Of a stretch of DNA of 49,756 nucleotides, positions 34,449 to 42,488 are shown in pieces. The DNA lies in the NCBI GenBank assembly GCA_029983505.1, contig JASBZK010000014.1:1-49756 (forward strand). Reading direction: 5' to 3'. The notes beneath the pieces were generated by a model, which ran no database searches, was not told the origin of the DNA, and was given only the letters and a program-made list of their open reading frames with translations. The first letter of the stretch is position 1. Every line of letters starts with the position of its first letter. A program made the position numbers and the translations under genes. The stretch is from Porphyromonas sp. (GTDB taxonomy: Bacteria; Bacteroidota; Bacteroidia; Bacteroidales; Porphyromonadaceae).

Positions 34449-34528
34449 GGTACGTACCGAGAAGATCTCCGCGACCCGTATCTCAGAAGGAAAAGATACA
34501 GACCGAGAAAATCTCCGCGGCACGTACC
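34449..34528. repeat. 80-bp four-box intergenic repeat, copy K
   Basis: Boxes start at 34449 (GGTACGTACC), 34473 (GACCCGTATC), 34495 (GATACAGACC) and 34519 (GGCACGTACC). Lies in the 584-bp gap between korB and pgk (both minus), next to MITE-like copy 3. The remaining 34276-34448 shows nothing recognised. Confidence 0.86.
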
Positions 34529-34554
34529 AGGATTGTCCCGCCTCTAAGAACGAA

Positions 34555-34681
34555 GAAGGTGTGCATAAAGTCCGAACTGCTGCGCCCGTTTCGGCATTCG
34601 GGACACGGCCAAGAGTACCTTAGTACACTCCCGTCGTCCTCAGCCTCAGCGCCTTGCATTTCGACCTTTATACACAGCCTC
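34555..34681. mobile_element. MITE-like element, copy 3 (alternative ends)
   Basis: Imperfect terminal repeats GAAGGTGTGCATAAAGTC (left) and the complement of GACCTTTATACACAGCCTC (right). The core (GGCATTCGGGACACGGCCAA, GAGTACCTTAGTACACTC, CCTCAGCCTCAGCGCCTTG) matches the complete MITEs at 12181 and 20659, but the ends do not. No target duplication is seen. Ends 25 bp before the korB stop. Confidence 0.65.
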
Positions 34682-34706
34682 TTTCTACTTAAGCGGGTCT
34701 TGGTCC

Positions 34707-35789
34707 TTAGCTGCGGGTCTTTCCTTTCACATCCCAGCCGGCAAGACCGCCCAGGTAGTTTTGGAAAGAATGCCCTTCGGGCAGTTTCGCCACTTCGGCT
34801 TCCATCTGTCTTGCGACCTCCAAGTCGTAAGCCGGACCCTCCACATCGCGGATGACGCCCATCGCGAGCGGGAGATCGCCGCCTGTCTCGTGCATCATCG
34901 CGAGCATAGAGTGGAGGACGGGAGACGGGGTATGGGCGTCGTGGACGAGTACGTCGTCCAGCGTGTAGCCGTCTTCCCCGATCGTAACGCTCTTCAGGGT
35001 CAGTCCGTCGAGGACGAGCCCCTTATTTTTGTCTTTGCCGTAGACCATCTTTTCGCCATGTCGGAGGATGATGGTTTTGTCGGCGCGGACCTCGCGGTCG
35101 GAGTAGACTTTGTGGATGCCGTTATTGAAAATAACACAGTTCGTCATCGCTTCAATGACGGAAGTCCCTCGGTGATTGTGACCTGCTACCATACACTCTT
35201 TGAGCAGCTCCATCTCGACTTCGAGACTGCGCGCAAAGAAAGTCCCCCGTGCACCGAAGACGAGTTCGCCCGGGATAAAGGGATCCTCCACCGTACCGAA
35301 AGGCGAACTTTTGGACTTAAAGCCCCTGGGACTCGTCGGCGAATACTGTCCCTTTGTGAGACCGTAGATGCGGTTATTGAAAAGGACGAGATTGAGATCC
35401 ACGTTCCTACGGATGAGATGAATGAAGTGGTTCCCTCCGATAGCAAGCGAGTCACCGTCACCACTCATTATCCAGACGGAGAGATTGGGGTTGGCCACTT
35501 TTACGCCCGTGGCAATGGCTGCCGCACGTCCGTGGATCGTGTGCATACCATAGGTATTCATATAGTACGGGAGGCGGGAGGAGCACCCGATACCGGAGAT
35601 GACGGCGACGTCCTCGGGCGCCACTCCGATTTCGGCCATCGCTTTTTGGAGGCTGGAGAGGACTGCATAGTCTCCGCAGCCCGGACACCACTTGACGGGA
35701 GAACCGTTGGAGAAATCTTTGGCGGCAAACTCTCTGTCTTCCGCTACCGCGGGACCTTCTGCTTTTGTGTATTGATTGTGAAGTTTCAT
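34707..35789 (-). CDS. korB: 2-oxoacid:ferredoxin oxidoreductase, β subunit
   Basis: Predicted 360-residue thiamine-diphosphate-binding subunit. With KorA it oxidatively decarboxylates a 2-oxoacid (2-oxoglutarate in close relatives) to the acyl-CoA, reducing ferredoxin. Seen: KWCPGCGDYAVL (iron-sulfur/ThDP motif), VISGIGCSSRLPYY, HTIHGRAAAIATGVK, and MSGDGDSLAIGGNH followed by NNRIYGLTKGQYSPTS (Mg/ThDP site). There is no separate ferredoxin-type δ subunit gene here. Starts 38 bp after korA. Substrate choice is inferred from family resemblance. Confidence 0.9.
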   Translation of the reverse strand: MKLHNQYTKAEGPAVAEDREFAAKDFSNGSPVKWCPGCGDYAVLSSLQKAMAEIGVAPEDVAVISGIGCSSRLPYYMNTYGMHTIHGRAAAIATGVKVANPNLSVWIMSGDGDSLAIGGNHFIHLIRRNVDLNLVLFNNRIYGLTKGQYSPTSPRGFKSKSSPFGTVEDPFIPGELVFGARGTFFARSLEVEMELLKECMVAGHNHRGTSVIEAMTNCVIFNNGIHKVYSDREVRADKTIILRHGEKMVYGKDKNKGLVLDGLTLKSVTIGEDGYTLDDVLVHDAHTPSPVLHSMLAMMHETGGDLPLAMGVIRDVEGPAYDLEVARQMEAEVAKLPEGHSFQNYLGGLAGWDVKGKTRS

Positions 35790-35827
35790 AATGTCTTCCT
35801 ATCTTTTTTGAGTCGTCCGTGATAGCG

Positions 35828-37690
35828 TCAGAGGTTATTGATGATGTCCATTACATCTTTTACGATGCGGGAGACTTTGAAGGGCTGACCTTCGATCTTA
35901 TTGATCCTGTAGGTCGTGATGCCCGGGACCTTGGCGGTGAGATAATCGGCAAACATACCGAGGTTTTGCTCCACGACAATGATCTTCTTGTATTTCTTTA
36001 GGACTTCGGCTGTGTTTTTGGGCAGGGGATTAATGTATTTGAACTGAGCCAAAGCGATCTTCTGATCCTGTTTCTTGAGCTCGTACAGTGCGGACTGATT
36101 GTGTCCGTAGGTACTGCCCCAGCCTACGAGAAGGGTCTCGGAGTCGGCGTTTCCTTCGACCGTCAAGTCGGGGATGTCGTTCACTACATTCTTGATTTTT
36201 TGGTCTCGGAGGTGTACCATCCTGTCGTGTACCACGGGGTTGGTGGAGATTGCACCCGTGTCGCCGTCTTTCTCAAGGCCTCCCAGACGGTGCATATAGC
36301 CCGGCGTACCCGGCGTAGCCCAGTAACGCACCAAGGTCTTTGGGTCTCGGAAGTAAGGAGACCACTTCTTCTCGGTGTCCCTGTAGTATTCGGCGACGTA
36401 GCGCGGACGGATGGGCGGGTAAGTGGAGAGATCGGGTATCCTCCAGACGGAAGCCCCGTTGGCGATGTAGGCATCTGTAAGGAGGATTACGGGCGTCATG
36501 TGCTCCAAAGCGATCTTGGCGGCTTGGTAGGCGGCGTCGAAGCAGTCCGTAGGCGTAAGTGCCGCCATTACGACGATGGGGGACTCCCCGTTGCGTCCGT
36601 AAAGAGCCTGGAAGAGGTCCGACTGCTCGGCTTTGGTGGGCATACCGGTGGAGGGACCCGAGCGCATCACGTCGATTACGACCAGCGGAAGCTCGGTCAT
36701 CACCGCAAGGCCGATGCCTTCGCTCTTGAGCGCAAGACCGGGGCCGGAAGTGGACGTCACGGCGAGGTCACCCGCAAAGGAGGCGCCGATGGCGCTGCAT
36801 ATCCCCGCTATTTCGTCTTCGGCCTGGACGGTTTTGACGCCGTAAGCTTTCATCTTGGAGAGTTCGTGAAGGATGTCGGTCGCGGGCGTGATGGGATAGC
36901 TTCCGAGATAGAGCTCAAGTCCGGCTGCTTCGGCAGCTGCCACGAGACCGAGGCTTGTGGCTTTATTGCCGTTAATCTCTGCGTAGCGTCCGTCGATCTG
37001 CTCCTGCCCGTCAATGCGGTAGGTCGTCACCTGGAGGTGGGTGTTATGACCGTAATTGTACCCGTCGGTGAGGACTTTGAGGTTCGCGCGAAGGATCTGC
37101 TCCTTCTTTCCGAACTTCTTGGTGATCTGCTCCTCAGCGGGCGTGATGTCTTTCTCGAAGAGCCAGAGGATGAGACCGAGTGCAAACATATTCTTGCTCC
37201 GATCCATCTCCTTCACGTCCAGCCCCGAGTCTTTGAGGCTGTCTTTGACCATCGTGGTCAGCGGCACAGGCACCACTTCCACGTGTTCGAGACCGAGTTC
37301 CAAAAACGGATTATCCGTAGTGAACATCCCTTTCGCGAGGTCTTTTTCCGTAAAAGAGTCGTCGTCGATGATGATAATGGCATTCTCTTTGATCGCCGGC
37401 TTGCTCACTTTGAGTGCGGCGGGGTTCATGGCCACGAGTACGTCGGCCAAATCACCTGGCGTACGGACGTGTTCGGTACCGATTTGAACCTGGAATCCCG
37501 ACACGCCTCCGAGACTGCCTCTGGGTGCGCGCACTTCCGCGGGATAGTCCGGAAACGTGGATATCTCATTGCCGAGGATGGCAGACACTTGGGAAAAAAG
37601 AGATCCGGTCAACTGCATCCCGTCTCCGGAGTCTCCGGCAAATCGGATGACAACACGGTCAATTGCCTTAGAGGTATGGTTTTCGCCCAT
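35828..37690 (-). CDS. korA: 2-oxoacid:ferredoxin oxidoreductase, α subunit with fused γ domain
   Basis: Predicted 620-residue subunit. The N-terminal 190 residues are the γ domain (RVVIRFAGDSGDGMQLTG, TFPDYPAEVRAPRGSLGGVSGFQ in part as PDYPAEVRAPRGS); the rest is the α pyrimidine-binding domain (GNKATSLGLVAAAEAAGLELYLGSYPITPATDIL in part as YPITPATDIL, QAEDEIAGICSAIGASFAG in part) and the C-terminal domain (LVGWGSTYG, EQNLGMF). ATG 37690 is the conserved start; the frame is open 46 codons further upstream. The fused γ-α layout is usual for KorA in Bacteroidota. A TAnnTTTG box at 37863 implies a leader of about 165 bases. Confidence 0.93.
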   Translation of the reverse strand: MGENHTSKAIDRVVIRFAGDSGDGMQLTGSLFSQVSAILGNEISTFPDYPAEVRAPRGSLGGVSGFQVQIGTEHVRTPGDLADVLVAMNPAALKVSKPAIKENAIIIIDDDSFTEKDLAKGMFTTDNPFLELGLEHVEVVPVPLTTMVKDSLKDSGLDVKEMDRSKNMFALGLILWLFEKDITPAEEQITKKFGKKEQILRANLKVLTDGYNYGHNTHLQVTTYRIDGQEQIDGRYAEINGNKATSLGLVAAAEAAGLELYLGSYPITPATDILHELSKMKAYGVKTVQAEDEIAGICSAIGASFAGDLAVTSTSGPGLALKSEGIGLAVMTELPLVVIDVMRSGPSTGMPTKAEQSDLFQALYGRNGESPIVVMAALTPTDCFDAAYQAAKIALEHMTPVILLTDAYIANGASVWRIPDLSTYPPIRPRYVAEYYRDTEKKWSPYFRDPKTLVRYWATPGTPGYMHRLGGLEKDGDTGAISTNPVVHDRMVHLRDQKIKNVVNDIPDLTVEGNADSETLLVGWGSTYGHNQSALYELKKQDQKIALAQFKYINPLPKNTAEVLKKYKKIIVVEQNLGMFADYLTAKVPGITTYRINKIEGQPFKVSRIVKDVMDIINNL

Positions 37691-37862
37691 AATTTTTTTA
37701 AAAGAGTAGTAGGCTATGGTTATTGTATATGTTCTGTCTGTAGGGAGTGCCCGATCTCTCTTAAGACCAAATGGTTGAAAATAATCGTTAATGAGTTCGC
37801 TTAAAAACCGATGCATATCCAAGCGCATTCAGGCGAGGTTAAGGGATCGGTCTTAGCCTCGG

Positions 37863-37870
37863 CAAATGTA
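37863..37870 (-). promoter_or_regulatory. Candidate -7 box (TACATTTG) for korAB
   Basis: Reads TACATTTG on the minus strand, a TAnnTTTG match, preceded by an A/T-rich stretch. The leader to korA would be about 165 bases; no riboswitch is recognised in it. Confidence 0.5.
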
Positions 37871-37974
37871 GTGATATTATTTGAAATAACGCCCTTATTT
37901 TCAGCACAGACTGTAAGAAAAAATTTTGCGTAAATACCCGCCACTCCCGGAGTCCCCACCCGCGTCCACTCGGG

Positions 37975-38054
37975 GGTACGTACCGAGAGCTTTTCGAGAT
38001 ACAGACCGGGAAGGAACTTTGGTACAGACCTAAGCAAACTTCCCGTACCGTACC
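37975..38054. repeat. 80-bp four-box intergenic repeat, copy L
   Basis: Boxes start at 37975 (GGTACGTACC), 37998 (GATACAGACC), 38021 (GGTACAGACC) and 38045 (GTACCGTACC). Lies between the divergent korA and eno promoters in a 520-bp gap that holds nothing else recognised. Confidence 0.85.
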
Positions 38055-38118
38055 GGACTTTGTACTCATCGGCGCCAAATTCGTCCGTCTGTTTCTGCTC
38101 AGGTAGGGGATTATTTGG

Positions 38119-38126
38119 TACCTTTG
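38119..38126 (+). promoter_or_regulatory. Candidate -7 box (TACCTTTG) for eno
   Basis: TACCTTTG matches TAnnTTTG and lies 84 bp before the eno ATG at 38211. A TTTC is seen at roughly -33. Confidence 0.55.
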
Positions 38127-38210
38127 TAAGTAGCGGGGCGTAGGTCATTCACGCCCCCAAAGCCGATGACCTTATTTTTTCACAAAATACATATTCACAT
38201 CCCATTACAT

Positions 38211-39491
38211 ATGCTAATTGCAGATATTCACGCACGTGAGATTCTTGATTCTCGCGGTAATCCTACGGTAGAAGTAGAAGTTCTCCTCGAATCCGGTGCC
38301 TTCGGTCGTGCAGCTGTCCCCAGCGGCGCTTCCACGGGCGAACACGAAGCGCTCGAACTTCGCGACGGCGACAAAAACCGTTACGGTGGCAAAGGCGTAC
38401 TCCAAGCCGTCAAGAACGTCAACGAAGTGATTGCGCCCAAGCTCCTTGGGATGGATGCGTCCAACCAACGCCTCATCGACAAAACGATGATCGAACTCGA
38501 CGGCACCAAGACCAAAAGCAACCTCGGCGCCAATGCCATCCTCGGCGTCTCTCTCGCTGTCGCAAAAGCGGCTGCCGACGAGCTCGGACTGCCCCTGTAC
38601 CGTTACATCGGCGGCACCAACACCTACGTGCTTCCCGTCCCGATGATGAACATCATCAACGGCGGTTCGCACAGCGACGCGCCCATCGCTTTCCAGGAAT
38701 TTATGATCCGCCCCGTAGGTGCACCCTCTTTCCGTGAAGGTCTCCGTATGGGGGCAGAAGTCTTCCACGCCCTCAAGAAAGTACTCAAAGACCGCGGTCT
38801 CTCCACCGCTGTCGGTGACGAAGGTGGTTTTGCGCCCAACCTCGACGGTACCGAAGACGCACTTAACAGCATCGTCAAGGCTATCGAAGCCGCAGGCTAC
38901 AAGCCCGGCGACGACGTCCGCATCGGTCTCGACTGCGCGTCCTCAGAGTTTTACAAGGACGGGGTATACGACTACACCATCTTCGAAGGCTCCAAGGGTG
39001 CAAAGCGCTCCGCAGACGAACAGATTGAGTACCTCAAGGGTCTCGTAGACAAGTTCCCCATCGACTCCATCGAAGACGGTATGGCAGAAAACGACTGGGC
39101 AGGCTGGAGGAAACTGACCGAAGCACTCGGCTCCCGTTGCCAACTCGTCGGTGACGACCTCTTCGTGACCAACGTCGACTTCCTCCGCAAGGGTATCGCA
39201 GAAGGCTGCGGTAACTCGATCCTCATCAAGGTAAACCAGATCGGCTCCCTCACCGAGACCCTCGACGCCATCGATATGGCACACCGCCACGGCTACACCT
39301 CCGTAACGAGCCACCGCTCCGGTGAAACGGAAGATGCCACCATCGCCGACATCGCCGTAGCCACGAACTCCGGTCAGATCAAGACCGGCTCCCTCAGCCG
39401 CTCCGACCGTATGGCCAAGTACAACCAGCTCCTCCGCATCGAAGAAGAGCTCGGCGACCTCGCCGTATACGGCTACAAGAGAGTGAAGTAA
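38211..39491 (+). CDS. eno: Enolase (phosphopyruvate hydratase)
   Basis: Predicted 426-residue glycolytic enzyme interconverting 2-phosphoglycerate and phosphoenolpyruvate. Seen: IADIHAREILDSRGNPTVEVEV, VPSGASTGEHEALELRDGD in part as PSGASTGEHEALELRD, VGDEGGFAPNL, IGLDCASSEFY (Mg Asp), DSIEDGMAENDW, LVGDDLFVTN, LIKVNQIGSLTET and TSHRSGETEDATIADIAV in part as SHRSGETED. All catalytic segments are present. ATG 38211 is the family start; upstream codons in frame are ignored. A 22-bp stem hairpin follows. Confidence 0.98.
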   Translation: MLIADIHAREILDSRGNPTVEVEVLLESGAFGRAAVPSGASTGEHEALELRDGDKNRYGGKGVLQAVKNVNEVIAPKLLGMDASNQRLIDKTMIELDGTKTKSNLGANAILGVSLAVAKAAADELGLPLYRYIGGTNTYVLPVPMMNIINGGSHSDAPIAFQEFMIRPVGAPSFREGLRMGAEVFHALKKVLKDRGLSTAVGDEGGFAPNLDGTEDALNSIVKAIEAAGYKPGDDVRIGLDCASSEFYKDGVYDYTIFEGSKGAKRSADEQIEYLKGLVDKFPIDSIEDGMAENDWAGWRKLTEALGSRCQLVGDDLFVTNVDFLRKGIAEGCGNSILIKVNQIGSLTETLDAIDMAHRHGYTSVTSHRSGETEDATIADIAVATNSGQIKTGSLSRSDRMAKYNQLLRIEEELGDLAVYGYKRVK

Positions 39492-39506
39492 ACTCACCAT
39501 CTCTCC

Positions 39507-39560
39507 CTAAATACTCATCCCCTTGGAGACAGATGTTTCCAAGGGGATGAGTATTTAGGT
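39507..39560 (+). terminator. Long hairpin after eno
   Basis: CCTAAATACTCATCCCCTTG and its reverse complement form a stem of about 22 bp with a short loop. There is no T-run on the plus side, so it may be a terminator or mRNA 3' stabiliser. Confidence 0.65.
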
Positions 39561-39637
39561 ACGAAAAAAAAGAACGGTAAGAAGGTGCGGGAGTGTCAAA
39601 AGTGTTTTTCGGAGAAAGACACGGGACACAACCTCTC

Positions 39638-39763
39638 GGAGGTGTGTATAAAGTTCGAAATGCAAGGCGCTAAGGCTGAGGGCGACGGGAGTGTACTAAG
39701 GTACTCTTGCCCAAGCCTGAATGCCGAAACGGGCGCAACAGCTCGGACTTTCGACACGCCTCC
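39638..39763. mobile_element. MITE-like element, copy 4 (alternative ends, inverted)
   Basis: Ends GGAGGTGTGTATAAAGTTCG (left) and the complement of CGGACTTTCGACACGCCTCC (right). Core is the reverse complement of that in copies 1-3 (CTGAGGGCGACGGGAGTGTA). The right end meets the winged-helix gene's stop codon exactly (39764). No target duplication is seen. With the hairpin at 39507 it fills this gap. Confidence 0.68.
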
Positions 39764-39973
39764 TTATTTGCGGAGGGTTACGGTAAAGTCCTTACCCTCG
39801 TCTCCAAAAACGAGTTTGCCCTCTTTTGCGAGCCAGCCGATAGCCAGATAGACGTCGTTAAGGGTAGAGATCTTGGTTCCTTTTTTGATTTCCTTGACGG
39901 TAAGCGGCGTTTCGCTTGCGTCCAAGATGCGCCAGACGGCGCCTGCATTTGTTCCGATTTTGTCGATAGTCAT
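39764..39973 (-). CDS. Small winged helix-turn-helix protein (DUF2582-like)
   Basis: Predicted 69-residue protein. Seen: MTIDKIGTNAGAVWRILDAS, then TPLTVKEIKKGTKI and DVYLAIGWLAKEGKLVF (helix-turn-helix and wing) and a final FTVTLRK strand. It resembles the DUF2582 winged-helix family of Bacteroidota, of unknown role. An upstream ATG at 40024 would add 17 residues, but the TAACTTTG promoter box ends only 12 bp before it, so the downstream ATG, with a leader of about 55 bases, is preferred. Confidence 0.78.
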   Translation of the reverse strand: MTIDKIGTNAGAVWRILDASETPLTVKEIKKGTKISTLNDVYLAIGWLAKEGKLVFGDEGKDFTVTLRK

Positions 39974-40035
39974 CTCTTTGTCAGTATAGTTATTATGGGT
40001 GATGGAAATAAATGTCTTAATCATATCTCTTTCTG

Positions 40036-40043
40036 CAAAGTTA
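40036..40043 (-). promoter_or_regulatory. Candidate -7 box (TAACTTTG) for the winged-helix gene
   Basis: Reads TAACTTTG on the minus strand, a TAnnTTTG match, and helps decide the start codon of the gene at 39973. Confidence 0.55.
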
Positions 40044-40118
40044 CCAATAATTATCTAAAGTCTTTTGCAGAAAGGTGTGTACGCTTTGATTTTGCCAAGC
40101 GGAGATGAGGGAATTTTT

Positions 40119-40220
40119 CGTACAGACCGGGGTGTTTTTGTCATACGGACATAGAGCGGAGCCTCGGTCTGTACCGGATGATCGTCTTGGTCTGTACCGT
40201 ACGATCGCCCCGGTGCGACC
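40119..40220. repeat. 80-bp four-box intergenic repeat, copy M (extended, about five boxes)
   Basis: Boxes start at about 40119 (CGTACAGACC), 40142 (CATACGGACA), 40166 (GGTCTGTACC), 40189 (GGTCTGTACC) and a fifth, 40211 (CGGTGCGACC). The spacing of about 23 is kept, so the copy looks extended by one module. It lies in the 380-bp divergent gap before dnaN. Confidence 0.75.
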
Positions 40221-40274
40221 GAAATTGCTCCGAAAAGTGGGGTACAAATCTTTTCTTTCCCCTTTTCTTGGTAA

Positions 40275-40293
40275 TTTTACCGAAGAGTGTGCG
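40275..40293. promoter_or_regulatory. Perfect inverted repeat in the dnaN upstream region
   Basis: GAGTGTGC-GGT-GCACACTC, an 8-bp perfect palindrome, 60 bp before dnaN and just after a TAATTTTA promoter-like sequence. It may be an operator or an mRNA 5' hairpin. Confidence 0.45.
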
Positions 40294-40352
40294 GTGCACA
40301 CTCTATGCACCAAAAGACAAAATAACGACCCCAAATATAAAGATACTTCGCC

Positions 40353-41534
40353 ATGAAGATTACACTTGCCAGCAACGAACTGCACGACTTGCTCCAAAAC
40401 GCGAGCCGCTTGGCCGCTTCCAACATCAAAGGCAATCAGCTGAGTGCTTCGACGGTTCTTTTGGAAGTCTCGGACGGAAAACTGAGCGTCACATCGACAG
40501 ACCTTGAGACCAGGCTGCACCAGACCATGGACCTCGTCAGCGTCAGCGACGGGGAGACAGCGGCTTTCACGGTGGCTCCTGCGCAGATTCTCACGCCGAT
40601 CAGTGAGCTTTCGAGCCAAAATATCACGCTTGACTTCAACGCCGAGGAGTACCTCCTTCAGGTCACCTACGCCAACGGGAACTTCCAGATCCCCGTCTCA
40701 AAAGCCGAAAATTTCCCGGAAGCGACGCCCCTCGGAGAGAATAAGTACTCGCTGGATATGAAGGTGGAAGACCTCTTCAGCGGTCTGTCCCACACCCTGT
40801 ACACGACCCAGACGGAGGACGGCAGCGTAATGAGCGGGGTACACGTGGATGCCCGCCCGGAGTTCATTGCCTTTGTGGGGACAAACGGATTCTACCTCGG
40901 TCTGTACCGCAACTTCGGTCTCTCCCACGAGCTGCAGGAGGAAGCGTCCGAATCCGGCTCTGCGCCGAAGACGAAAGACACTTTTACTCTTCCCAAAAAA
41001 TCTGCCAAGCTCCTAATGACCCTCTTGGACAAGAGGGAAAATCAGCCCCTCCTCGCCAATGTGTCGGATAATTTTGTCTCCTTCACATGCGACGGGCTGC
41101 TTCTGCAGTGCCGTGTACTGGGGATGCGGTACCCGAATTACGAAAGCGTCATCCCGAAAAACAACGACAAAGAACTCGTGGCAGACCGTGCCACCCTCCT
41201 CTCGGCACTCAAACGTGTATCCATCTTCGCGGATCAGACGCTCCCGATGGTTTCTCTCGACATTACCGAGAAAGAGCTCGTGATCCGCTCCCGACTGCTC
41301 GAATACTCGTCCAGCGCCGAAGAACACATCCCGGTCTCTTTTTCTTCGAGCGAAGCCGTAAGTATGAATTTCGACCCCAACCTCCTCAAGGATGTGCTGA
41401 ACAACTTCAAGAGCGAGAGTGTGGTCGTCAAGATCGGCGACGCTTCACGCGCCATCGTGATCTCGCCTATGGATCACGCGGAAGAGGAGGAAATCACGGC
41501 CACCATCATGCCTGTACTTTACGGCAATAGGTAA
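40353..41534 (+). CDS. dnaN: DNA polymerase III β subunit (sliding clamp)
   Basis: Predicted 393-residue clamp protein forming a dimeric ring on DNA for replication. Seen: MKITLASNELHDLLQNASRL at the start, ATSTDLETRL-like VTSTDLETRLHQT, NFQIPVSKAENFP, VHVDARPEFIAFVGTNGF in part, GMRYPNYESVIPKNN, ALKRVSIFAD and the C-terminal ITATIMPVLYGNR where most clamps end in MPMR(L/M). Three-domain length is normal. dnaA and gyrB are not adjacent, so this is not an origin region. The DnaQ-like exonuclease follows 25 bp later. Confidence 0.95.
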   Translation: MKITLASNELHDLLQNASRLAASNIKGNQLSASTVLLEVSDGKLSVTSTDLETRLHQTMDLVSVSDGETAAFTVAPAQILTPISELSSQNITLDFNAEEYLLQVTYANGNFQIPVSKAENFPEATPLGENKYSLDMKVEDLFSGLSHTLYTTQTEDGSVMSGVHVDARPEFIAFVGTNGFYLGLYRNFGLSHELQEEASESGSAPKTKDTFTLPKKSAKLLMTLLDKRENQPLLANVSDNFVSFTCDGLLLQCRVLGMRYPNYESVIPKNNDKELVADRATLLSALKRVSIFADQTLPMVSLDITEKELVIRSRLLEYSSSAEEHIPVSFSSSEAVSMNFDPNLLKDVLNNFKSESVVVKIGDASRAIVISPMDHAEEEEITATIMPVLYGNR

Positions 41535-41559
41535 CGGACGAAAAACAGCACACAGACCT

Positions 41560-42333
41560 ATGTCAGAGCTCAAACTTACGCGACCCATCGTCTTCTTCGA
41601 CCTCGAAACGACGGGCGTCAATCAGGCAAAAGACCGCATCGTCGAGATCTCGCTGCTCCGCATCGATCCGGACGGCGGGGAGTCGACCCTGCACTATCTG
41701 GTGAACCCCGAGATGCCGATACCGGAGGAGGCGTCCAAAGTGCACGGCATTTACGACGCGGACGTCAAGGACGCACCCGCCTTTCGGGACATCGCCGGCA
41801 AGGTGGCCGGATTTATGGAAGGGGCAGACCTGGGCGGCTACAACTGTCTGAGGTTCGATATCCCGATGCTGGCAGAGCATTTCCTGAGGGAATCCGTACC
41901 GGTGGATTTTCACAGCCGCAAGGTGATCGACGTACAGGTCATTTTCCACAAAAAAGAGACGCGGACGCTCTCCAAAGCCTACGAGTTTTATTGTGGCAAA
42001 GACCTCGAAAACGCGCACACGGCCGAAGCGGATACACGCGCCACGTTTGAGGTGCTCAAAGGACAACTGGAGATGTACGACGACCTCCCCTCCGATGTCG
42101 CAGGGTTGGACGAATTTTCGCACTACGTCCGGACTGCCGACCTTGCAGGACGCATCGGATACAACTCCAAGGGCAAGGAGATTTTTGCTTTCGGTAAGCA
42201 CAGCGGCAAATTGGTCGAGTCGGTGCTGAAGCAGGAGCCGGCGTACTACAATTGGATTATGGACAACGACTTCCCTCTTGATACCAAGCACGTCCTCCAG
42301 CAAATCAAAGTCCGGGTCGACAGCGCCCTCTGA
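41560..42333 (+). CDS. DnaQ-like 3'-5' exonuclease with ExoX-like C-terminal domain
   Basis: Predicted 257-residue DEDDh exonuclease, likely proofreading or DNA repair. Seen: VFFDLETTGVNQAKDRIVEI (Exo I, Asp and Glu), GYNCLRFDIPMLAEHF (Exo II Asp), and HTAEADTRATFEVLKGQ (Exo III His and Asp), then from about residue 200 a FAFGKHSGKLVESVLKQEPAYYNWIMDNDFP segment, cut here as FGKHSGKLVESV, the ExoX-like C-terminal domain. Pairing with dnaN supports a role at the replisome. Annotated often as polymerase III ε subunit. Confidence 0.9.
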   Translation: MSELKLTRPIVFFDLETTGVNQAKDRIVEISLLRIDPDGGESTLHYLVNPEMPIPEEASKVHGIYDADVKDAPAFRDIAGKVAGFMEGADLGGYNCLRFDIPMLAEHFLRESVPVDFHSRKVIDVQVIFHKKETRTLSKAYEFYCGKDLENAHTAEADTRATFEVLKGQLEMYDDLPSDVAGLDEFSHYVRTADLAGRIGYNSKGKEIFAFGKHSGKLVESVLKQEPAYYNWIMDNDFPLDTKHVLQQIKVRVDSAL

Positions 42334-42372
42334 CTTACAGGCGTCCGGGGCTTCCCTACGGTACAATTTTTC

Positions 42373-42451
42373 GGTCTGTATCTCGAGGGAAAATCGGTCT
42401 GTGAGAAAAATGTACGGGGGTCTGTATCTTGAAAAACTTTTGGCCTGTACC
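42373..42451. repeat. 80-bp four-box intergenic repeat, copy N (79 bp)
   Basis: Boxes start at about 42373 (GGTCTGTATC), 42397 (GGTCTGTGAG), 42419 (GGTCTGTATC) and 42442 (GGCCTGTACC); an extra partial box (GGTACAATTT) lies at 42360. Divergent copy between the exonuclease and coaBC genes. Confidence 0.72.
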
Positions 42452-42488
42452 AGAAAAAAGACGGTTCACGGCTATACTAAATAAACTT

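Noticed and set aside
36101..37804. Long open frame antisense to korA
   Set aside because: Same cause: mirror of a G+C-rich coding strand, no motif, no promoter.
37691..37862. A riboswitch in the korA leader
   Set aside because: The leader is long, but I see none of the conserved cores of known riboswitches.
38166..38210. An upstream start for enolase adding 15 residues
   Set aside because: Enolases begin at the IADIHAREILDSRGNPT segment; the added residues are not conserved and ATG 38211 fits.
40353..41534. A replication origin next to dnaN
   Set aside because: No dnaA, gyrB or cluster of DnaA boxes is seen nearby; dnaN is often separate from the origin in this phylum.
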